The position numbers and the translations under genes are program-made. This document shows positions 38,755 to 49,536 of a stretch of DNA of 64,000 nt, piece by piece (the stretch's first letter is position 1; each line of letters starts with the position of its first letter). The DNA comes from Sphingopyxis macrogoltabida (GTDB taxonomy: Bacteria > Pseudomonadota > Alphaproteobacteria > Sphingomonadales > Sphingomonadaceae), in NCBI RefSeq assembly GCF_001314325.1, contig NZ_CP009429.1, positions 1,922,501 to 1,986,500 on the forward strand. The letters run 5' to 3'. The notes under the pieces are model-generated. The model was given only the letters and a program-made list of their open reading frames with translations, made no database searches and was not told the DNA's origin.

Positions 38755-40191
38755 ATGGCAAGTACGCGCGACACGCGAATGGTGATGATCGTCGACAGCG
38801 AGCCTGCCCAGCAGCGCTTTCTGGCGGCACTCGTCTCGCGCGGCGGCTGGCGCAGCGTCGTCGCCGCCGATACCGACACCGCGCTCGCCAAACTGGGCAC
38901 GCAGGAGGGCATGGCGCTCGACGCGGTGATCGTCGACCAGGGCATCTCCGGGCTGTCGATCCCCGAATTCGTTGCCGAACTGCGCCGCTGGCGCCCCGCG
39001 CTGCCGCTGATCGTCATCACGATGCGCAACGGGGTCGAGGTCGCGGTCGGCGCGATGCGCGCCGGGGCGAGCGATTTCGTCCAGAAACCCATCGCCCCCG
39101 ACCGCCTGCTCAGCGCGCTCGATCGCATCGTTTCGACGAGCGGCCCGCAGGGCGAACTCCGCCCGCTCACCGAAAAATTGCGCGCCCCGCTCGCTTTCGA
39201 GGAAATCATCGGGTCGAGCCCCAATTTCCGCAGCGCGCTGGCCATTGCCGCCAAGGCGGCGCGGGCGCGCGTACCGGTGATGATCAACGGCCGCCCCGGC
39301 ACCGGCAAGGAAGTTTTCGCCCGCGCGATCCACAGCGCCAGCCCGCGCGCCCGCGGCGCGCTGGTGATGGTCGATTGCTCGGCGGTGTCGCCGGGCCTGA
39401 TCGGATCGGGACTGTTCGGCCACGAACGCGGCGCCTTCCCCGGCGCCTTCGACCGCCAGGTCGGCCGGCTGGTGCAGGCCGATGCCGGCAGCATCATCAT
39501 CGACCATGTCGAATGCATCCCGCTGGAGACGCAAGCGAAGCTCGTCGAATTCCTCAACACCGGCGAAGTCCAGATGATCGGCGGCAGCATCCGCCAGAGC
39601 GTCGACGTCCGCATCATCGCGACCAGCGCCAGCCCGCTCGACAAGCTGATCGAGGCGGGGCATTTCCGCGAAGACCTGTTCTACGCGCTGTCGTCCGCGC
39701 AATTCACCCTGCCCTCGCTCAGCGAACGCCGCGGCGACGTCGGCCCGCTGGCGCGGCATTTGCTGCAGCGGATCAGCAGCTTGCCGGGGATGGGCACGAT
39801 CGGAGTTACCGACGACGCGCTGCGCCTGCTCGCCGCCTATGCCTGGCCGGGCAATGTCCGCCAGCTTCAGGACGTGCTGTTCCGCGCCGCGGTCGAAAGC
39901 AAGACCGACGTCCTTACCAGCGCCGATTTCAAGGCGATCGAGGCGACGCTCGGCGGCAGCGGCGGCGTGACGAGCGACGGCAATGTCGCGATCAACGGCG
40001 AAGCGATCGGGGTCACCCTGTACCTGCCCGACGGCAACCTCCGCCCGCTCGAAGAGATCGAGGCCGACGTCATCCGCCTTGCCATCGGCCATTATCGCGG
40101 CCGGATGAGCGAAGTGGCGCGGCGGCTCGGCATCGGCCGCTCGACGCTGTACCGCAAGCTCGCCGATCTGGGGATCGACACCGCGGCCTGA
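38755..40191 (+). CDS. Response regulator with degenerate sigma54-activator AAA+ domain
   Basis: 478 residues in the NtrC layout: receiver (5-125, Asp61 as phospho-acceptor), AAA+ domain (about 150-375), Fis-type HTH (about 440-475, VARRLGIGRSTLYRKL). Walker A (GRPGTGKE) is usable, but the sigma54 contact loop reads GAFPGA (226-231) instead of GAFTGA and Walker B reads IIIDH (His251) instead of DE. These changes should stop sigma54 activation and ATP hydrolysis, so it is probably a DNA-binding regulator of another kind. Confidence 0.88.
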   Translation: MASTRDTRMVMIVDSEPAQQRFLAALVSRGGWRSVVAADTDTALAKLGTQEGMALDAVIVDQGISGLSIPEFVAELRRWRPALPLIVITMRNGVEVAVGAMRAGASDFVQKPIAPDRLLSALDRIVSTSGPQGELRPLTEKLRAPLAFEEIIGSSPNFRSALAIAAKAARARVPVMINGRPGTGKEVFARAIHSASPRARGALVMVDCSAVSPGLIGSGLFGHERGAFPGAFDRQVGRLVQADAGSIIIDHVECIPLETQAKLVEFLNTGEVQMIGGSIRQSVDVRIIATSASPLDKLIEAGHFREDLFYALSSAQFTLPSLSERRGDVGPLARHLLQRISSLPGMGTIGVTDDALRLLAAYAWPGNVRQLQDVLFRAAVESKTDVLTSADFKAIEATLGGSGGVTSDGNVAINGEAIGVTLYLPDGNLRPLEEIEADVIRLAIGHYRGRMSEVARRLGIGRSTLYRKLADLGIDTAA

Positions 40192-40226
40192 CCCGCTGCG
40201 GGCTCCGCCCGGCCGATCGCGCTTGA

Positions 40227-40248
40227 TATATAAGTTTGTACTTATATA
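40227..40248. promoter_or_regulatory. ArsR-type operator palindrome
   Basis: Two 9-bp arms TATATAAGT and ACTTATATA separated by TTGT, 31 bases before the SRPBCC start. Strongly AT-rich in high-GC DNA and of the size bound by ArsR/SmtB-type dimers, so probably the autoregulatory site of the following operon. Confidence 0.75.
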
Positions 40249-40278
40249 AATGCCCCGGCACCAACCGGGAGAATCATC

Positions 40279-40935
40279 ATGTCGTTCGATACCGCCGCCC
40301 AGGCCGCCATGGTCGTCCGCAAGGTCGAGGATGTGACGCACGCGGGCGAGCCCTGCCGCGCCGTCGTCGCGTCGCGCGACTATGCCACCGGCATCGACGA
40401 TCTGTGGAACGCGATCACCGACAAGGAACGCATCCCGCGCTGGTTCGCGCCGGTCGAAGGCAACCTTTCCCTTGGCGGCAGATATCAGATCAAGGGCAAT
40501 GCCGGCGGCACCGTCACCGCATGCACGCCGCCGCGCAATTTTGCGCTGACGTGGGAGTTCGGCGGCGGGACGAGCTGGGTCGAGGTCGAACTGGCCGAAA
40601 CCGGCGACGACAGCACGCGCCTGACCCTGCGCCATATCGCCCCGCTCGACGACAAGTCCGAGGAGTTCTGGGACAAATTCGGCCCCGGCGCCGTCGGCGT
40701 CGGCTGGGACCTGTCGCTACTCGGCCTCGCCTGGCACCTCGAAACCGGCGCGGCGGTGCAGGAGCGTTTTGCCGAGGATAGCTGGCCGCTGAGTGACGAA
40801 GGCCGGGCTTTTGCGACGTCGAGCAGCGATTCATGGACCGCCGCCTCGATCGCCTATGGCACCGCTGCGGATGCCGCGAGCCGCGCAGGCGCCAGCACGA
40901 CCGCCTTCTATACCGGCGCCGCCGCGCCCGAATGA
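40279..40935 (+). CDS. SRPBCC/AHSA1-domain protein
   Basis: 218 residues with the AHSA1 START-like fold: WNAITDKERIPRWFAP and GGRYQIKGNAGGTV. These domains bind hydrophobic ligands. An extra Ser/Ala-rich C-terminal tail follows. RBS CGGGAGAATC precedes ATG 40279. Its stop overlaps the ArsR start, the common SRPBCC-ArsR operon. Confidence 0.88.
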   Translation: MSFDTAAQAAMVVRKVEDVTHAGEPCRAVVASRDYATGIDDLWNAITDKERIPRWFAPVEGNLSLGGRYQIKGNAGGTVTACTPPRNFALTWEFGGGTSWVEVELAETGDDSTRLTLRHIAPLDDKSEEFWDKFGPGAVGVGWDLSLLGLAWHLETGAAVQERFAEDSWPLSDEGRAFATSSSDSWTAASIAYGTAADAASRAGASTTAFYTGAAAPE

Positions 40936-41270
40936 TGCACGCCTTCGATATCCTCGGCGATCCGGTCCGCCGCCGTATCCTCGAACTGCTTGCGGACGGC
41001 ACGCAGGCGTCGGGCGCGATCGTCGAGGTGATCGCCGCCGAATTTTCGATTTCGCAGCCTGCGGTGTCGCAGCACCTGCGTATATTGCGCGACACCGGCT
41101 TCGCGACGTCGCGCGCCGAAGGACGGCGGCGGCTCTATGCGGTCGCACCGGAGCGCTTCGACGAGGTCGATGCATGGATGCAGCGTTTCCGCCGCACATG
41201 GGAACCGCGCTTCGAAGCACTGGCGACCGAAGTGGCGCGCGGCAAGAAAGCGCGGCGGGAAAGAGGCTAG
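40932..41270 (+). CDS. ArsR family transcriptional regulator
   Basis: 112 residues with a winged HTH (FDILGDPVRRRILELLADG, then ISQPAVSQHLRILRDTGFA). No metal-binding CVC motif, so it belongs to the group co-encoded with AHSA1 proteins and probably senses a small organic ligand. Start is in ATGATG overlapping the SRPBCC stop. Confidence 0.9.
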   Translation: MMHAFDILGDPVRRRILELLADGTQASGAIVEVIAAEFSISQPAVSQHLRILRDTGFATSRAEGRRRLYAVAPERFDEVDAWMQRFRRTWEPRFEALATEVARGKKARRERG

Positions 41271-41310
41271 GCCTTCTTTGCCGCAGTAGAAGCTCACACT
41301 TTCAATTCCG

Positions 41311-41384
41311 TCATCCCGGCGAAAGCCGGGATCTCGCCGGTGCGCTATGACGTTAAGGTGAGATCCCGGCCTTCGCCGGGATGA
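41311..41384. repeat. Double-hairpin repeat, family B copy 1
   Basis: Left half TCATCCCGGCGAAAGCCGGG and right half CCCGGCCTTCGCCGGGATGA, each a hairpin and together a larger inverted repeat. It lies between convergent arsR and folP. Family B shares the outer TC-RTC-CCC...GGG-GAYGA frame. Confidence 0.9.
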
Positions 41385-41402
41385 CCGTTCAATTTGGGAG
41401 AG

Positions 41403-42533
41403 CTAGGCGGTCAGCGCCGCATCGCGCAGCCCGCGCCAGACGCGCAGCGCCTGCTGGTTTTCGGCAACATCGTGAATACGGAGCATCTGCGCGCCCTGCG
41501 ATGCCGCCTGATAATGCAGCGCCACCGTCCCGCCGAGCCGCTGGTCGGCGGGCGCTTCATTGTCGAGCGCGCCGATCATCCGCTTGCGGCTGGCCCCGAA
41601 CAGGATCGGGCAACCCAATGTATGGAACAGCGCGAGGCCGTTGATGAGCGCCAGATTGTCGGCAATCCCCTTGCCGAAACCCAGCCCCGGATCGACGATG
41701 ATCCTCGCCGGATCGATCCCCGCCGCGACGCACGCCGCAATGCGATCGGCGAGCATGTCGTACACCTCGAACAGCACATGGTCATAACCACCGCCCGCAT
41801 GCGGATCGCTCTTGGCGGCCGGGGCGTGCATCAGCACGACCGGGCAGCGGGCGCGGACGACGACCTCCATCGCGCGATCGTCGTAACGCAGCGCCGAAAT
41901 ATCGTTGACGATTCCCGCCCCCGCCGCGAGCGCGGCCTCCATCACCGCGGCCTTGCGCGTGTCGATCGATACCGCGACGCCGCCTTTCGCCAGCCCCGCG
42001 ACGACGCCCTCGACCCGCTGAATCTCGTCGCCTTCCCAGACGAGCGGCGCGCCGGGCCGGGTCGATTCGCCGCCGACGTCGATGATCGCCGCGCCGGCCG
42101 ACGCCATCGCGAAACCCGCATCGATCGCCGCGGGGGTGTCGACATGCTTGCCGCCGTCGGAAAAGCTGTCGGGCGTGACATTCAATATGCCCATCAACTG
42201 CGGTTCGTTCAGCCGGATCGTTCGCTCGCCGAGTTGGAGCGCGCCGCGCGGACGCACGGTCGCGGCGCGCTGCGTGGTAGCCGCCCGCGCGAGTGTATCG
42301 GGCATCGCGGCGATCCAGTCGTCGAATTCGGCGACGGTCACGATGGCCGATTTCACCACGCCATCGTCGCGCAGGCTGACCTGCCAAGCCGCAAACCAGA
42401 CCATCGTGTCGGCAATCCGCAGACAGCCGTCGTCCAGTTCGTGCGGCCGGTCGACGAAACAGGCGGGGCGGCAATAGATTTGCGCCTCCGCCGAGGCGCT
42501 GCCGAGGGCGGGTTTGGTGAGTGGTTGGAACAT
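41403..42533 (-). CDS. folP: Dihydropteroate synthase with N-terminal extension
   Basis: 376 residues; the usual enzyme is about 280. The catalytic core (from about 110) has MGILNVTPDSFSDGG, DVGGESTRPGA, NDISAL, DPGLGFGKG and GASRKRMIG. The first 110 residues form an unknown, conserved-looking extension with RADTMVWFAAWQ-like aromatic stretches. ATG at 42533 chosen over a TTG at 42545. Condenses pteridine pyrophosphate with p-aminobenzoate in folate synthesis. Confidence 0.92.
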   Translation of the reverse strand: MFQPLTKPALGSASAEAQIYCRPACFVDRPHELDDGCLRIADTMVWFAAWQVSLRDDGVVKSAIVTVAEFDDWIAAMPDTLARAATTQRAATVRPRGALQLGERTIRLNEPQLMGILNVTPDSFSDGGKHVDTPAAIDAGFAMASAGAAIIDVGGESTRPGAPLVWEGDEIQRVEGVVAGLAKGGVAVSIDTRKAAVMEAALAAGAGIVNDISALRYDDRAMEVVVRARCPVVLMHAPAAKSDPHAGGGYDHVLFEVYDMLADRIAACVAAGIDPARIIVDPGLGFGKGIADNLALINGLALFHTLGCPILFGASRKRMIGALDNEAPADQRLGGTVALHYQAASQGAQMLRIHDVAENQQALRVWRGLRDAALTA

Positions 42534-42548
42534 GCCTATCCCCAAAAC

Positions 42549-42628
42549 TCGTCGCCCCCGCGAAGGCGGGGGCCGCTATCAGTGTTGCGCAAGGTTGCCG
42601 GCGGCCCCCGCCTTCGCGGGGGCGACGA
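42549..42628. repeat. Double-hairpin repeat, family B copy 2
   Basis: TCGTCGCCCCCGCGAAGG...CCTTCGCGGGGGCGACGA arms around a mixed spacer, between the folP start and the ccrM stop on the same strand. It could separate the two transcripts. Confidence 0.9.
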
Positions 42629-42634
42629 ATGTTC

Positions 42635-43963
<1,329 letters not shown>

Positions 43964-43990
43964 ACTGGCGAAAAAAATTTCGATCGGGGG

Positions 43991-44887
43991 TCATATCCCG
44001 GGGTCGACACCGGTCAGTTCGACCGAACGCACCCACAGTTCGCGCGCGAGCTTCGGATCACGCGCGGTGCGCGTCGCACGCGCCGGACCCGAGCGGCCCG
44101 ATATTTCGCCGAGCCCCTGCGGCCCCAGATAATCGCCGCCCTGCACATTGACTCCGGTCGCCGCCTGCAACGTCGGCCAGGCGCCCTGCGCAGCGCTGTT
44201 GAAGAAAGGCGCGGCGAGCGGCGTCATGCTGCGCAGCGGGAGCGGCAGGTGGCGCGTCAGTTCGGTGAGCGCGACGCCGGGATGACAGCCGATCGCCTGC
44301 GTCGCGCGCCCGGCGGCGCTCAGCCGCCGGTCGAGTTCGAACATATGGAGCAGGTTGGCGAGCTTGCTCGTCTGATAGCGCTGCCAGTTATGATAGCTGC
44401 GGCTGGCCGACAGGTCGCTGAAATCGATCTCGCCGCCCTTGTGCGCGATGCTCGAGGTGATGACGATGCGGTCGTCGATATGGGGGTGCACCAGCCCGGT
44501 GAAGGCGAAGGTGCCGAGGTGATTGACCCCGAACTGCGATTCAAACCCTTGCCTGGTGAGCGTTTTCGGCGGGATCATGATCCCGGCATTGTTCACCAGC
44601 ACGTCGATCCGTGGCCCGGCGAGCACCGCCTTTGCCGCGTCGCGCACTTGATCGAGGTCGGCAAGGTCGAGCGGCTGGAACGACAGTTCGGCCGCCGGAA
44701 CGTCGGCCCGGATGCGGTTCATCGCCGCCTCGGCCCGATCGGCATCGCGGCACGCGAGGATGACGTGTGCGCCGCGCGCCGTCAGCACGCGCACGGTCTC
44801 GAAACCGATCCCGGCGTTGGCACCGGTAACCAGGAAGGAGCGCCCCGTCTGCGTGCCGACATCATCGGCCGTGAACCCGCTGCGCAT
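43991..44887 (-). CDS. Short-chain dehydrogenase/reductase (retinol-dehydrogenase-like)
   Basis: 298 residues: cofactor motif TGANAGIGFET, NNAG (in VNNAGIMIPP), catalytic Ser in VITSSIAHKGG and YxxxK in YQTSK. Atypical of the classical group in having the S-Y spacing with SRSYHNWQRYQTSK. Substrate unknown. It overlaps nothing; rnhB lies 19 bases upstream on the same strand. Confidence 0.88.
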   Translation of the reverse strand: MRSGFTADDVGTQTGRSFLVTGANAGIGFETVRVLTARGAHVILACRDADRAEAAMNRIRADVPAAELSFQPLDLADLDQVRDAAKAVLAGPRIDVLVNNAGIMIPPKTLTRQGFESQFGVNHLGTFAFTGLVHPHIDDRIVITSSIAHKGGEIDFSDLSASRSYHNWQRYQTSKLANLLHMFELDRRLSAAGRATQAIGCHPGVALTELTRHLPLPLRSMTPLAAPFFNSAAQGAWPTLQAATGVNVQGGDYLGPQGLGEISGRSGPARATRTARDPKLARELWVRSVELTGVDPGI

Positions 44888-44906
44888 GACGCTCTCCTGC
44901 GTGTTT

Positions 44907-45470
44907 TCAGACCAGATGCAGTTGAGCGACCGGCGCAAAACTGGTCCGATGGAGCGGTGTCGGGCCATGCTGACGCAACGCCGCGAGATGGTGGGCGGTA
45001 CCATAGCCCATGTTTCTCTCCCAGCCAAAAGCGGGAAATTCGCGCGCCATCCGGGTCATGTAGCGGTCGCGATGCTCCTTCGCGACGATGCTGGCGGCCG
45101 AGATGCACGGGTGAATCGCGTCGCCGCCGATCACCGCGGTCGCCGTATAGCGCCAGCGCGGCAGCCGGTTGCCGTCGACGAGCACCGCGGCGGGTTCGAA
45201 GCCCAGCGCCTCGACCGCGCGCGTCATCGCGAGGAAAGTCGCCTGCAATATGTTGATGCGGTCGATTTCCTCGACGCTGGCCTCGCCGACGCCCCAGCGG
45301 CAGCGCGCCTTGATTTCGATCTCCAGCTCGCCGCGGCGTTTGGCGGAGAGCTTCTTCGAATCGTCGAGCCCGGCGATACCGCCTTCGCAGAGCAGCACCG
45401 CCGCCGCGACGACCGGCCCGGCGAGCGGCCCGCGGCCTGCCTCGTCGACCCCGACGGTCAGATGCGCCAC
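44907..45470 (-). CDS. rnhB: Ribonuclease HII
   Basis: 187 residues: opening [34 protein letters not shown] and [19 protein letters not shown]. Removes ribonucleotides from DNA. GTG at 45470 has a GGAGG ribosome site 8 bases before and overlaps the thiD 3' end by 13 bases; longer frames upstream belong to the thiD gene. Confidence 0.93.
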   Translation of the reverse strand: MAHLTVGVDEAGRGPLAGPVVAAAVLLCEGGIAGLDDSKKLSAKRRGELEIEIKARCRWGVGEASVEEIDRINILQATFLAMTRAVEALGFEPAAVLVDGNRLPRWRYTATAVIGGDAIHPCISAASIVAKEHRDRYMTRMAREFPAFGWERNMGYGTAHHLAALRQHGPTPLHRTSFAPVAQLHLV

Positions 45471-46600
45471 GGCGGGTACCTCCGATATTCGCCCGCCTGA
45501 TACAGGCACAGCCGGTTGCCGGCCGGATCGGTCAGCCGCGCCTCGCGCCAGCCCCAATCCTCGTCCTTCGGCATCTGGTCGAACCGGACGCCACGCCGCG
45601 CCAGATAGGCGACCCACGCGTCGAGCGCGCCGCTTTCCAGATAGGTCGTCGCGCCGCCCGCTTCGCCGTCGCCCACATGGATCGACAGCGTCACGCCATT
45701 GATCGCCTCGAAGCGCGCATAACCATTGTCCGGGCTGTCGACGATCTGCGTCAGGCCGAGTTGCTTGTAGAAAGCGACCGACGCCGCATAGTCGGTGGCG
45801 GGCAGCGTGAACTGGTTGAGCGCGGGGCCGGTGAACAGCCCGTCGTTGCGCACCGCCTGCTGCCCCATCGGGCCATGCCCCTCGCCCAGCCCCGGCGCAT
45901 CGAGCAGCGCCAGCCGCACGAAATCGCGCGCCCGCGCCACTGCGGGCTCGAGCGGCATGCCCTGCGCCAGCCCCGTCGCGATGGCCGACGCCAGCGTGCA
46001 GCCGGTGCCATGGGTGTGCCGGCTGTCGATGCGCGGCGCCTCCCAGCGCGCGACCTCGCCCGCATCGGGTTCGAGCAACCGGTCGGTCACCGTCTCGCCC
46101 GCGCCATGTCCGCCCTTGACGAGCAGCGCGCAGCCGTGCGCGAGCACTGCCGCCTCGCCGCCCAACGCGTCGAGTTCGCCCAGATTGGGGGTGGCGACCG
46201 TCGCGCGCCGCATCAGCGCCTCGAACGCCCGGATCGTCGCGGCGTCGGCGAGCACCGAGCCGCTCGTCGACACCATGACGGGGTCGAACACCACCGGCGT
46301 CGTAGCCAGGTCGGCGCGCGCGAGCCGCTCGGCGACCGCCGCCGCCGTCTCGGCGCTGCCGATCATGCCGATCTTGACCGCATCGACGCCGATATCCTGA
46401 ACGACGCTGTCGATCTGCATGAGCACCATCTCGGCCGGGATGGCGTGGACGCCCTGCACGCCCATGCTGTTCTGCGCGGTGATCGCGGCGATCGCGGTCA
46501 TCGCATGGCCGCCGAGCATCGTCACCGTCTTGATATCGGCCTGGATGCCGGCGCCGCCGCCGCTGTCCGATCCGGCAATGATCAGGACGCGTGCGGTCAA
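45458..46600 (-). CDS. thiD: Hydroxymethylpyrimidine kinase fused to a VOC domain
   Basis: 380 residues; ThiD alone is about 265. The kinase part (1-255) has [25 protein letters not shown] and [14 protein letters not shown]. From about 262 a vicinal-oxygen-chelate (glyoxalase/bleomycin-resistance) domain follows ([37 protein letters not shown]). Makes HMP-PP for thiamine; the VOC role is unknown. TTG start overlaps the DUF1272 stop as TTGA. Confidence 0.9.
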   Translation of the reverse strand: MTARVLIIAGSDSGGGAGIQADIKTVTMLGGHAMTAIAAITAQNSMGVQGVHAIPAEMVLMQIDSVVQDIGVDAVKIGMIGSAETAAAVAERLARADLATTPVVFDPVMVSTSGSVLADAATIRAFEALMRRATVATPNLGELDALGGEAAVLAHGCALLVKGGHGAGETVTDRLLEPDAGEVARWEAPRIDSRHTHGTGCTLASAIATGLAQGMPLEPAVARARDFVRLALLDAPGLGEGHGPMGQQAVRNDGLFTGPALNQFTLPATDYAASVAFYKQLGLTQIVDSPDNGYARFEAINGVTLSIHVGDGEAGGATTYLESGALDAWVAYLARRGVRFDQMPKDEDWGWREARLTDPAGNRLCLYQAGEYRRYPPWRI

Positions 46601-46821
46601 CCCTTATACTTTCGCACCGTCGAGCCGGGGAATTTCGCCAGCGCCGCGCCTTCGCGCAGCGGCCGGTCGAGCAGGTCGCCGCCGCAATTGGGGCATTGCT
46701 CGTCGAGCCGGTCGGCGCAATTCGCGCAGAAGGTGCATTCGAACGAGCAGATGAACGCCCCATGGGCGTTCGCGGGCAGATCACGCCCGCACTTTTCACA
46801 ATCGGGTCGCATTTCAAGCAT
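46597..46821 (-). CDS. DUF1272 small zinc-ribbon-like protein
   Basis: 74 residues with eight cysteines in paired CxxC-type motifs ([24 protein letters not shown]), suggesting two zinc sites. Function unknown. Overlaps both neighbours: glmM by 8 bases and thiD by 4. Confidence 0.87.
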   Translation of the reverse strand: MLEMRPDCEKCGRDLPANAHGAFICSFECTFCANCADRLDEQCPNCGGDLLDRPLREGAALAKFPGSTVRKYKG

Positions 46822-48160
46822 GACGGTTCGCAGCCTCCTTTACGGCGTCGCATATCATATCGACGACCTGTTCAACTTGTCCGGCATCGTCGCCCTCGGC
46901 CATCACGCGGATCACCGGTTCGGTGCCCGAGGCGCGGATGACGAGACGCCCGCGCCCGGCGAGCGCCGCTTCGCCGTTGGCGATGGCGGTCTGGACATTG
47001 CCGTTTTCGAGCGGCTTGCCGCCCGCAAAGCGGACATTCTTCAAAAGCTGCGGCACCGGATCGAACTGGTGGAGCAATTCGCTCGCCGGCCGGTCCGCCG
47101 CGACCAGCTCGGCGAGCACCTGCAGCCCCGCCAGCGTGCCGTCGCCGGTCGTCGCATGGTCCGACAGGATCATATGCCCCGACTGTTCGCCGCCGACGTT
47201 GAAGCCGCCCTCTTTCATCCGTTCGAGGACATAGCGGTCGCCGACCTTGGTGCGTTCGAGCCGCAGCCCCTCGCCTTCGAGGAAGCGCTCGAGGCCAAGG
47301 TTCGACATCACCGTCGCGACGACGCCGCCGCCCTTCAGCCGTCCCTGCCGCGCCCAGCTCGCGCCGATCAGCCCCATGATCTGGTCGCCGTCGACGATCG
47401 CGCCCTTTTCGTCGACGACGATCAGCCGGTCGGCGTCGCCGTCGAGCGCGATACCGAGGTCGGCGCCGCTCGCAACCACGGTTTCCTGGAGCAATTGCGG
47501 TGCGGTCGAGCCGCATTTGTCGTTGATGTTGATGCCGTTGGGCGAGACCCCGACCGAAATCACGTCGGCGCCGAGTTCCCAGAACACCGTCGGCGCGCTG
47601 TTGTAAGCGGCGCCATTGGCGCAATCGAGGACGATCTTCAGCCCGTCGAGCCGGACCGATTCGGGCAGGCTCTGCTTCACCGCGTGGATATAACGGCCGC
47701 GCGCGTCCTCGATGCGCTTGGCGCGGCCGATCTGCGCCGGTTCGGCGAGCTTCGGCTCGCTGGCGAGCAGCATTTCGATCTGGATTTCGTCCTCGTCGGA
47801 CAATTTATAGCCGTCGGGCCCGAACAGCTTGATCCCGTTATCGTAGAAGGGGTTGTGGCTGGCCGACAGCATGACGCCGAGGTCGGCGCGCATCGAGCGC
47901 GTCAGCATCGCCACCGCCGGGGTCGGCATCGGCCCGACCTGCACGACGTCCATGCCGACGCTGGTGAAACCGGCGACGAGCGCGTTTTCGAGCATATAGC
48001 CCGAAATACGCGTATCCTTGCCGATGACGACGCGATGCTTGTGATCGCCGCGCAGGAAATGCGCGCCCGCCGCCATCCCGACGCGCATCGCGACCTCGAC
48101 GGTCATCGGAATCTGGTTGGTGAGCCCACGGATACCGTCGGTTCCGAAAAACTTGCGCAT
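46814..48160 (-). CDS. glmM: Phosphoglucosamine mutase GlmM
   Basis: 448 residues: opening [12 protein letters not shown], phosphoserine loop [15 protein letters not shown], metal site DGDADR and C-terminal [12 protein letters not shown]. Interconverts glucosamine-6- and -1-phosphate. ATG 48160 with AGAGG ribosome site chosen over one 27 bases upstream. Heads the glmM-DUF1272-thiD-rnhB-SDR run of same-strand genes. Confidence 0.96.
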   Translation of the reverse strand: MRKFFGTDGIRGLTNQIPMTVEVAMRVGMAAGAHFLRGDHKHRVVIGKDTRISGYMLENALVAGFTSVGMDVVQVGPMPTPAVAMLTRSMRADLGVMLSASHNPFYDNGIKLFGPDGYKLSDEDEIQIEMLLASEPKLAEPAQIGRAKRIEDARGRYIHAVKQSLPESVRLDGLKIVLDCANGAAYNSAPTVFWELGADVISVGVSPNGININDKCGSTAPQLLQETVVASGADLGIALDGDADRLIVVDEKGAIVDGDQIMGLIGASWARQGRLKGGGVVATVMSNLGLERFLEGEGLRLERTKVGDRYVLERMKEGGFNVGGEQSGHMILSDHATTGDGTLAGLQVLAELVAADRPASELLHQFDPVPQLLKNVRFAGGKPLENGNVQTAIANGEAALAGRGRLVIRASGTEPVIRVMAEGDDAGQVEQVVDMICDAVKEAANRHA

Positions 48161-48282
48161 GCCACCTCTGCTACTTAAGCGGAACATCAGGGCAAGAGCT
48201 TGCCCCGGAGACCCCGGGATGGCCCTAGGTCACCCGTTTTTGCTTGGCAAGCTGGCCGGAGGGGTTCGCAGGTGAATCGGTC

Positions 48283-49536
48283 GTGAAATCCGCATGGATC
48301 ATCCTCTCGGCGCTGATCGCCGGCATGTTGCTGGGCGTCGCGGTCGAGACGATCTCGGTCGAATGGGGCACGGCATCGCTGCCCTATATCGAATGGGTCG
48401 GCCTGCTCTGGCTCAATGCGCTCAAGATGACGATCATCCCGCTGATCGTCGCATTGCTGATCACCGGCATCACCGCGACCGCCGATGCCGCGCGGGCGGG
48501 TAAGCTGGCGGGCCGCGCCGTGGCGATCTTCATCGGCGCCAATCTGCTCGCCGGGCTGATGACCCTGCTGGTGCTGCCGCTCCTGCTGCGCGCCTTCCCG
48601 ATGTCCACCGCGGCGGCCGAAGGGCTGCGGCACGGGCTTGGCGGGGCGACCGATGCCGTCCCCTCGCCCACCTTCACCGATTTCGTCCTCGGCCTGATCC
48701 CGACCAATCCGATCGCCGCCGCCGCCGACACGTCGATCCTGCCGCTGATCGTCTTCACGACCATTTTCGCCTTCGCGATCAGCCGCATCGGCGCCGCCGA
48801 GCGCGCAACGCTGTCGGGATTTTTTAAGGCCTTGGGCGATGCGATGCTCGTCGTTATCGGCTGGGTTCTGGCGCTCGCGCCGCTCGGCGTCTTCGCGCTC
48901 GGCTATGCCCTCGCGGTCAAGGCCGGGGTCGCCGCTTTCGGCGGGCTCGTCCATTATGTGCTGATGCTGTCGGCGATCGGCGTCTGCACAATCATCCTCG
49001 GGATCGCGCTTGCGGTGTTCGTCGTCGGCATACCCTTGCCGCGCTTCGTCCGCGCGATGGTGCCGACCTTTGCGGTGGCGATCAGCACGCAAAGCTCGCT
49101 CGCCAGCCTGCCCGCGATGCTCAAATCGTCGGCCGAGCTCGGCGTCGAGCCCAAGAAGGCCGATATCGTCCTGCCGCTCGCGGTCGCCTTGTTCCGCTTT
49201 ACCAGCCCGGCGATGAACCTCGCGGTCGTCGTCTATGTCGCGTGGCTGTTCGGGGTCGAACTGACGCCGTTCGAAATGGCGGTCGGCCTCGGGGTTGCGC
49301 TTGCCGCGGCGCTTTCTTCGGTCAGCCTGCCCGGCTCGATCAGCTTCGTGACCTCGATCGCGCCGATCGCCATCGCGATGGGCGTGCCCGTCGCGCCGCT
49401 CGGCCTGCTCGTCGCGGTCGAGACATTTCCCGATATCTTCCGCACCCTCGGCAATGTCGTGGCGGACGTCGCGGCAACCAAATATGCCGCCGACGGTGTG
49501 GAAGACGACAGTCCCCCCGCAGGAGTCGCCCCATGA
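48283..49536 (+). CDS. Dicarboxylate/amino acid:cation symporter
   Basis: 417 residues with about eight helices and two re-entrant loops of the SDF/DAACS family; the AISTQSSLASLPAM serine-rich loop (near 265) and the FRFTSPAMNLAVVVYVAWL helix are typical. Imports C4-dicarboxylates or glutamate with protons or sodium. GTG at 48283 preferred. Its stop overlaps the following gene (ATGA). Confidence 0.88.
   Translation: MKSAWIILSALIAGMLLGVAVETISVEWGTASLPYIEWVGLLWLNALKMTIIPLIVALLITGITATADAARAGKLAGRAVAIFIGANLLAGLMTLLVLPLLLRAFPMSTAAAEGLRHGLGGATDAVPSPTFTDFVLGLIPTNPIAAAADTSILPLIVFTTIFAFAISRIGAAERATLSGFFKALGDAMLVVIGWVLALAPLGVFALGYALAVKAGVAAFGGLVHYVLMLSAIGVCTIILGIALAVFVVGIPLPRFVRAMVPTFAVAISTQSSLASLPAMLKSSAELGVEPKKADIVLPLAVALFRFTSPAMNLAVVVYVAWLFGVELTPFEMAVGLGVALAAALSSVSLPGSISFVTSIAPIAIAMGVPVAPLGLLVAVETFPDIFRTLGNVVADVAATKYAADGVEDDSPPAGVAP

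Noticed and set aside
48187..49092. Minus-strand open frame opposite the dicarboxylate symporter
   Set aside because: Low-complexity Asp/Arg/Gln composition and no family; the plus-strand symporter has all its motifs.
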